A stretch of DNA of 9,664 nt. It comes from Hyphomicrobiales bacterium (GTDB lineage: Bacteria > Pseudomonadota > Alphaproteobacteria > Rhizobiales > Aestuariivirgaceae). Below the pieces are notes generated by a model, which was given only the letters and a program-made list of their open reading frames with translations, searched no databases and was not told the origin of the DNA. The position numbers and the translations under genes are program-made. Shown one piece after another: positions 5,741-9,664 of this stretch; within the stretch, counting starts at the first letter, position 1, and every line of letters starts with the position of its first letter. The stretch is from contig JAAURV010000096.1 in the NCBI GenBank assembly GCA_012032065.1, forward strand, positions 1-9,664, in the 5' to 3' direction.

Positions 5741-6633
5741 TGGGCGCGCTCAAGACATTCGCCGGCATCATTGCCATCGTCGTGGCGGCTCTTGCCTACA
5801 TGAGCCTGTTCGTAGTGGACGAGCGCGAGAAGGCGCTGGTGCTGCGCTTCGGCGAGATCAGCCGCATCGTCGAGAAACCGGGCCTCTACTTCAAGATGCC
5901 GGTCGCCGACACCGTGGTGCAGATCGAGGACCGGCTGGTGCTCTGGGAAAGCTTCGATATGGGCGTGCAGGTGGTCGACGGCCGCCGGTATCTCGTCGAT
6001 TCTCTTACCGTTGCCCGCATCTCGGATTCGCAGAGGTTCCGCCAGACGGTGGGCGCCGATCTCGCGCGTGCCAAGGCCCGTATCGAGACCCGGCTTGATG
6101 CCGCACTTCGCCAGACTTACGGCAAGCGCACATTTGGCGCGGCATTGTCCCAGGACCGTGCCGTCATGATGCGGGAAATCCGCGACCAAGTTAGGCCCGC
6201 GGCATCGGAGCTTGGCCTTGAGATTGTCGATGTCCGCATCCGCCGCACCGACCTGATGCAGGACGTGCTCGAGGACACCTACAACCGCATGAGTTCCGAA
6301 CGGCGCGCCGAGGCGCAAGACTTGCGGTCGCGCGGCGAAGCCACGAAAACGCGGATGATCGCCGAGGCCGACAGAGGTTATGTCGAAAAGGTTGCCCAGG
6401 CCCGCCGCCAGTCGGAAATCGTCCGCGGCGAGGGCGACGCCACCCGCAACAAGGTATTTGCCGAAGCGTTCGAGAGCGATCCCGAATTCTTCAGCTTCTA
6501 CCGCTCGATGCAGGCCTATGCGCGGACCCTTTCGGGAAACGACACAACACTCGTGCTGAAGCCCGACTCGGATTTCTTCAAGTACTTCGGAACCCGGAAC
6601 CAGACTGCCCCGCCCACCCCGCCGGCGCCATGA
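5740..6633 (+). CDS. hflC: HflC, SPFH-domain partner of HflK
   Basis: The second subunit of the HflKC assembly, anchored in the inner membrane with its SPFH domain in the periplasm. The 297-aa protein has an N-terminal membrane helix (residues 5-25, FAGIIAIVVAALAYMSLFVV), then VDEREKALVLRFGEI, a typical band-7 start, and the family signatures GLYFKMP and TLVLKPDSDFFKYF near the end. An Ala/Glu/Arg-rich helical stretch covers about residues 190-245. Its ATG shares one base with the hflK stop. GGGAG (5725-5729) lies ten bases upstream. Its own stop overlaps the next start (ATGA). The Pro-rich tail TAPPTPPAP is disordered. Equal expression with HflK is expected from this coupling. Confidence 0.97.
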   Translation: MGALKTFAGIIAIVVAALAYMSLFVVDEREKALVLRFGEISRIVEKPGLYFKMPVADTVVQIEDRLVLWESFDMGVQVVDGRRYLVDSLTVARISDSQRFRQTVGADLARAKARIETRLDAALRQTYGKRTFGAALSQDRAVMMREIRDQVRPAASELGLEIVDVRIRRTDLMQDVLEDTYNRMSSERRAEAQDLRSRGEATKTRMIAEADRGYVEKVAQARRQSEIVRGEGDATRNKVFAEAFESDPEFFSFYRSMQAYARTLSGNDTTLVLKPDSDFFKYFGTRNQTAPPTPPAP

Positions 6634-6830
6634 TCGCCGCCGCGGTCCAGGCGATTGGACTGGTGCTGGTTCTGGAGGGCCTTCTTTATGCCTTGGTTCC
6701 GGGGCACCTGAAGGCCTTCGCGAAGATTTTACCGGAATTACCCGATGCCACGCTCAAAATCTGGGGTACACTGGCGGTGGCAGCCGGTGTTGCCTTGGTG
6801 TGGGCTTCACACGCATTCTCCGGCGCTTGA
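6630..6830 (+). CDS. DUF2065 family small membrane protein (YjeT-like)
   Basis: A 66-aa protein with two hydrophobic helices (about residues 3-23 and 43-61) joined by a short polar linker, HLKAFAKILPELPDAT. It matches the DUF2065 family, whose E. coli member yjeT also follows hflC. Function unknown; conserved linkage with hflKC across distant proteobacteria suggests a role with that membrane complex (inference). The ATG overlaps the hflC stop by four bases, and degP begins 12 bases after its stop, so all four genes are probably one transcript. Confidence 0.88.
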   Translation: MIAAAVQAIGLVLVLEGLLYALVPGHLKAFAKILPELPDATLKIWGTLAVAAGVALVWASHAFSGA

Positions 6831-6842
6831 AAGGATTTGCGG

Positions 6843-8324
6843 ATGGCAACTCGGATGACCGGCAAACTTAGTTTCGTTGCGGCGCTGGCGATCGTTCCAT
6901 GGCTTGTGGCGCCGGCTCCGGTGGCGATCGCCCAGAACGCGGCGCAGGAACTTCCCTCCGTCGCCAATCTCGCCGATCGCCTGCTTCCCTCGGTTGTCGA
7001 AATTGCGGTCGAATCGAAAGCGACTGGCGGGGCCGCGCCAAACATCCCCGTGCCGGAGATGCCGGAGAATTCGCCGTTCCGCGATTTTTTCGAGGATTTC
7101 TTCAAACGTCAGCAACAGGGCCAGCAGAACCGCACGATCAGCTCCATGGGATCGGGCTTCGTGATCGATGCCACCGGGCTCATCGTCACCAACAATCACG
7201 TGGTGGAGGGGGCGGAACAGATCGAAGTTCACTTCCAGGATCAGACGGTGCTCAAGGCCGAACTCGTGGGGCGCGATCCCAAGACCGATCTTGCCGTGCT
7301 GCGGGTCAAGCCCACGAAGCAGTTACCGATTGTCGCCTTCGGCGACAGCGACAAGCTCAGGATCGGCGAATGGGTGATGGCGATCGGCAATCCCTTTGGA
7401 CTTGGCGGATCGGTGTCGCTTGGCATCGTTTCGGCAAGGAACCGCGACATCAACGCCGGCCCGTACGACGACTTCATCCAGACCGACGCCGCCATCAACA
7501 AGGGCAACTCCGGCGGGCCGCTGTTCAGTCTCACAGGCGAGGTGATGGGCATCAACACAGCGATCTTCTCGCCCACCGGCGGATCGGTCGGTATCGGCTT
7601 CTCGGTTCCGGCGAACACCGCCAAGGGCGTGATCGCTCAGCTTGTCAAATACGGCGAGACACGGCGCGGCTGGCTTGGCGTGAAGATCCAGTCGGTAACG
7701 GACGAAATCGCCGAAAGCATGAACATGCCGAAGCCGCGCGGCGCTCTCATTGCCGACGTGACCAAGGAAGGGCCCGCGGAAAAGGCGGGCATTCAGGCGG
7801 GCGACGTTGTGATCGAATTCAATGGCCGCGCGGTCAATCAGATGCGCGACTTGCCGCGCATCGTGGCCGAGACCGAGATTGGCGCCAAGGTGCCGGTGAA
7901 GGTGCTGCGCAAGGGTCAGGAAGTCGCCGTTACGGCGGAAGTCGGCCGGCTTGAGGACGGCGAAAAGAAAGTGGCGCAGCAGGACGCCGGCTCCGGCGGC
8001 GTGGCCGCGCCGGCGGTGGTGACCGTTCTCGGCATGACGGTCACCTCGATGACCAGCGAGCTTCGGGAAAAGTACAAGATCGACAAGGAAATCGAAGGCG
8101 CGGTGGTGACCGAAGTGGCGGCGGAAGGTCCCGCCGCCGACAAGCGTCTCGAAGCAGGCGATGTGATCACCGAGGCGGGCGAGCAGAAGGTGGCTGGCGC
8201 CAGCGATGTCTCCACGCGCGTCGAGGAGGCCGAGAAGGCCAACAAGGGCTCGGTTCTGCTGCTCGTCGCCAAGGGCGGCAAGCAAGCGGAGATGCGGTTC
8301 ATCGCGCTGAAGCTGAAGAAGTAG
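6843..8324 (+). CDS. degP: Periplasmic serine protease/chaperone DegP (HtrA family, Do-type)
   Basis: Degrades or refolds damaged envelope proteins. The 493-aa protein starts with a signal peptide (LSFVAALAIVPWLVAPAPVAIA, likely cut after AIA at residue 30). The chymotrypsin-like domain follows with triad His119 (TNNHVV), Asp149 (KTDLAVL) and Ser223 (GNSGGPL). Two PDZ domains lie at about 270-365 (GWLGVKIQ onward) and 395-490 (second ligand loop near VLGMTV). A Gln-rich insert at residues 89-97 lies in the regulatory LA-loop region. ATG 6843 is chosen over the TTG at 6837 because AAGGA (6831-6835) then sits seven bases away. Two PDZ domains favour DegP/DegQ over DegS, which has one. Position directly after hflKC is common in alphaproteobacteria. 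Confidence 0.96.
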   Translation: MATRMTGKLSFVAALAIVPWLVAPAPVAIAQNAAQELPSVANLADRLLPSVVEIAVESKATGGAAPNIPVPEMPENSPFRDFFEDFFKRQQQGQQNRTISSMGSGFVIDATGLIVTNNHVVEGAEQIEVHFQDQTVLKAELVGRDPKTDLAVLRVKPTKQLPIVAFGDSDKLRIGEWVMAIGNPFGLGGSVSLGIVSARNRDINAGPYDDFIQTDAAINKGNSGGPLFSLTGEVMGINTAIFSPTGGSVGIGFSVPANTAKGVIAQLVKYGETRRGWLGVKIQSVTDEIAESMNMPKPRGALIADVTKEGPAEKAGIQAGDVVIEFNGRAVNQMRDLPRIVAETEIGAKVPVKVLRKGQEVAVTAEVGRLEDGEKKVAQQDAGSGGVAAPAVVTVLGMTVTSMTSELREKYKIDKEIEGAVVTEVAAEGPAADKRLEAGDVITEAGEQKVAGASDVSTRVEEAEKANKGSVLLLVAKGGKQAEMRFIALKLKK

Positions 8325-8330
8325 AACTCG

Positions 8331-8348
8331 CACCGTTATGCTACGGTG
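8331..8348 (+). other. Weak hairpin between degP and the hydrolase gene
   Basis: CACCGT/ACGGTG forms a 6-bp stem with a 6-nt loop (8337-8342), 7 bases after the degP stop. No T-run follows, so it is a poor terminator; the downstream gene could be reached by readthrough. No promoter is evident in the 47-bp gap. Confidence 0.3.
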
Positions 8349-8371
8349 GCCCCTCGATTTGGGAGGGTTAC

Positions 8372-9559
8372 ATGAGTCGTTATCCAACCTGGTTGTCGTC
8401 AACGGTCTCCGTGGCTTTCATTTGGGCCGGGGCCGCATATGCAGCCGATGTGCCGATGGCAGCGCCGGAACCGATACCTTCGCCGGCGGCGATAACTGGC
8501 AAGTGTCCCGATCCCGACAAACCGAAATGCACGGTCAAGCTCGCGACCGGGATCGACATGGCCTACATCGAAGCCGGCCCGGAGAATGGCAGGCCGATTA
8601 TCCTGCTGCACGGCCTGACCGACTCGTCGCGGTCATGGTCGCCGGCCATGGCGGCGCTGAATGCCGCCGATCCCGGACTTCGTATTTTTGCACTCGATCA
8701 GCGCGGCCATGGCGCCACCAGCATGCCGGCGGGAGCCACTTGCCCGGCTTCTCCGAAGAGCTGCTTCATCCCGCCATATTTCGTGGCGGATGTAGCGGCT
8801 TTCATGAATGCCATGAAAATCGAGAAAGCGTGGATCGCCGGCCATTCCATGGGTTCGGTCGTCGCGCAACAACTGGCGCTCGACAGGCCAGACCGCGTTT
8901 CAGGCATCGTACTGGTGGCGACGACCGCGAAGACGAAGGACAACGTCATTGTGCGTGACTATGTGCTGAAAGAGCCGGTGATGGGGGCGTGGAAGAAGGG
9001 TCTCGAAGCCAAGGGCATCACCAGCCCCGAAGCCGTGTGGATTGCGACACCCCGCGATGCCGACCCCAATGCCGACGACTGGATTCTCAAGAACTGGGAT
9101 GTCGATCCCATTGCCGATCAGGCGTTCATCAAGGCGATCGTGCCGGAGACCGCGGTTGTGAAGATGGGAACCTGGATCGGCGCCACCGAGGCGCTGCTCG
9201 AGTTCGACAATTCGGCGCGGATCGCCTCGCTCGCGGTGCCCACGCTGGTGTTGTGGGGAACGCAGGACGCGATCTTCTACAAGGACCCCGACCAAACCGG
9301 GCTATTGGCGGCGCTCAGGGCAGGCAAGGCGCCGTTCGTATGGAAACAATACGGCACGATAGCCTTGCCTGCTTCAGGCTATCAGGAAAACGAGATCGGC
9401 CACAATGTGCAGTGGGAAGCGCCGCGTGAAGTGGCCGCCGATATCCTGAGCTTCGTCAACACCGGCAAGCCGACTCCCGACCACTACGTCGCGAGGCCGG
9501 GCGGCAGCGGTTTCGAGATCGTCACCGAAATCGGCAAAGCGATCATCGAGACGCGGTAG
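8372..9559 (+). CDS. Secreted alpha/beta hydrolase
   Basis: A 395-aa alpha/beta-hydrolase fold protein with a signal peptide (LSSTVSVAFIWAGAAYA, likely cut near residue 24-25), so probably periplasmic. Catalytic elements are all visible: oxyanion loop LLHGLTDSS (78-86), DQRGHG (109-114), the nucleophile elbow GHSMG with Ser159, the acid Asp299 in WGTQDAIF, and His344 in EIGHNVQWE. A cap region lies between about residues 195 and 285. Cys45/53 and Cys124/131 are spaced so that disulfides are possible in the periplasm. GGGAGG (8361-8366) lies five bases before the ATG, a strong site. The substrate is unknown; esterase, lactonase or haloalkane-type activities are all possible for this fold. It may be co-transcribed with degP, but the 47-bp gap leaves that open. 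The stop abuts the convergent gene's stop with no gap. Confidence 0.92.
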   Translation: MSRYPTWLSSTVSVAFIWAGAAYAADVPMAAPEPIPSPAAITGKCPDPDKPKCTVKLATGIDMAYIEAGPENGRPIILLHGLTDSSRSWSPAMAALNAADPGLRIFALDQRGHGATSMPAGATCPASPKSCFIPPYFVADVAAFMNAMKIEKAWIAGHSMGSVVAQQLALDRPDRVSGIVLVATTAKTKDNVIVRDYVLKEPVMGAWKKGLEAKGITSPEAVWIATPRDADPNADDWILKNWDVDPIADQAFIKAIVPETAVVKMGTWIGATEALLEFDNSARIASLAVPTLVLWGTQDAIFYKDPDQTGLLAALRAGKAPFVWKQYGTIALPASGYQENEIGHNVQWEAPREVAADILSFVNTGKPTPDHYVARPGGSGFEIVTEIGKAIIETR

Positions 9560-9664
9560 TTACTCGGCCGCGATCCGCGGCAACCCCGCCAGCGCCGCGT
9601 CGAGTTCGGCCTGTCGTAGCACCGGTCTTCGAGCTTGCCTGCGTGTAGTCCGTAATAGGCCTGC
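9560..9664 (-). CDS. C-terminal end of an unrecognised protein (partial, apparent frameshift)
   Basis: The minus strand ends in LRQAELDAALAGLPRIAAE and TAA (9562-9560). Upstream, another frame reads QAYYGLHAGKLED (9663-9625) and appears to be the natural continuation: joining the two at about 9624-9623 by supplying one missing base gives a smooth helical C-terminus. I do not recognise the family. The codon usage and convergent layout fit a real gene running off the window. The apparent deletion may be a sequence error at the window edge. Confidence 0.5.
   Translation of the reverse strand, partial: AGLLRTTRRQARRPVLRQAELDAALAGLPRIAAE

Noticed and set aside
7323..8402. Long minus-strand frame of 359 aa opposite degP
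   Set aside because: It is an antisense shadow of degP with low-complexity His/Arg/Asp composition; the sense gene has all catalytic motifs.

Overview
The window is GC-rich chromosomal DNA from an alphaproteobacterium, most likely Rhizobiales/Hyphomicrobiales. Four things point there: a circularly permuted two-piece tmRNA gene, an SspB with the alphaproteobacterial N-terminus, a DUF2853 gene, and the run thyA - CPBP protease - folA - hflK - hflC - DUF2065 - degP. This assignment rests on gene content and recalled family sequences, not on a search.

Left end, minus strand (1 to about 646): a promoter at 641-669 reads leftward into ssrA (about 634 to 259). The acceptor piece comes first and ends in CCA at 549. 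An 84-nt internal spacer with a large imperfect hairpin follows. The coding piece then begins at 464 and carries the tag ANDNYAPVALAA and a TAA stop (380-342). After a hairpin with a T-run, the start of sspB (172 to 1) runs off the window in the same direction. tmRNA tags stalled nascent chains and SspB hands tagged chains to ClpXP, so tag and adaptor genes lie side by side. Most of the first 780 bases is this RNA gene and the sspB start.

Plus strand (781 to 9559): a divergently transcribed DUF2853 gene is broken by two apparent single-base insertions and followed by a strong GC hairpin. Next is a tightly packed cluster: thyA, a CPBP membrane protease and folA (folate/dTMP cycle), a FAD-dependent amine oxidase-like protein, then hflK, hflC, a DUF2065 membrane protein and degP. 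hflK to degP form a membrane and periplasmic quality-control block: HflKC normally modulates FtsH, and DegP is an envelope protease/chaperone. A plausible promoter with 17-bp spacing lies just before hflK. A secreted alpha/beta hydrolase with its own strong ribosome binding site follows degP. The window closes with the C-terminal end of an unrecognised convergent minus-strand gene.

The window is largely conventional housekeeping, rich in proteolysis functions. The points most worth a second look are the hairpin spacer inside the permuted ssrA gene, and the apparent indels confined to the outer parts of the window (sspB, DUF2853 and the last gene). The indels look more like sequence errors or edge artefacts than biology. 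I see no CRISPR array, insertion sequence, phage gene or novel defence-like system.
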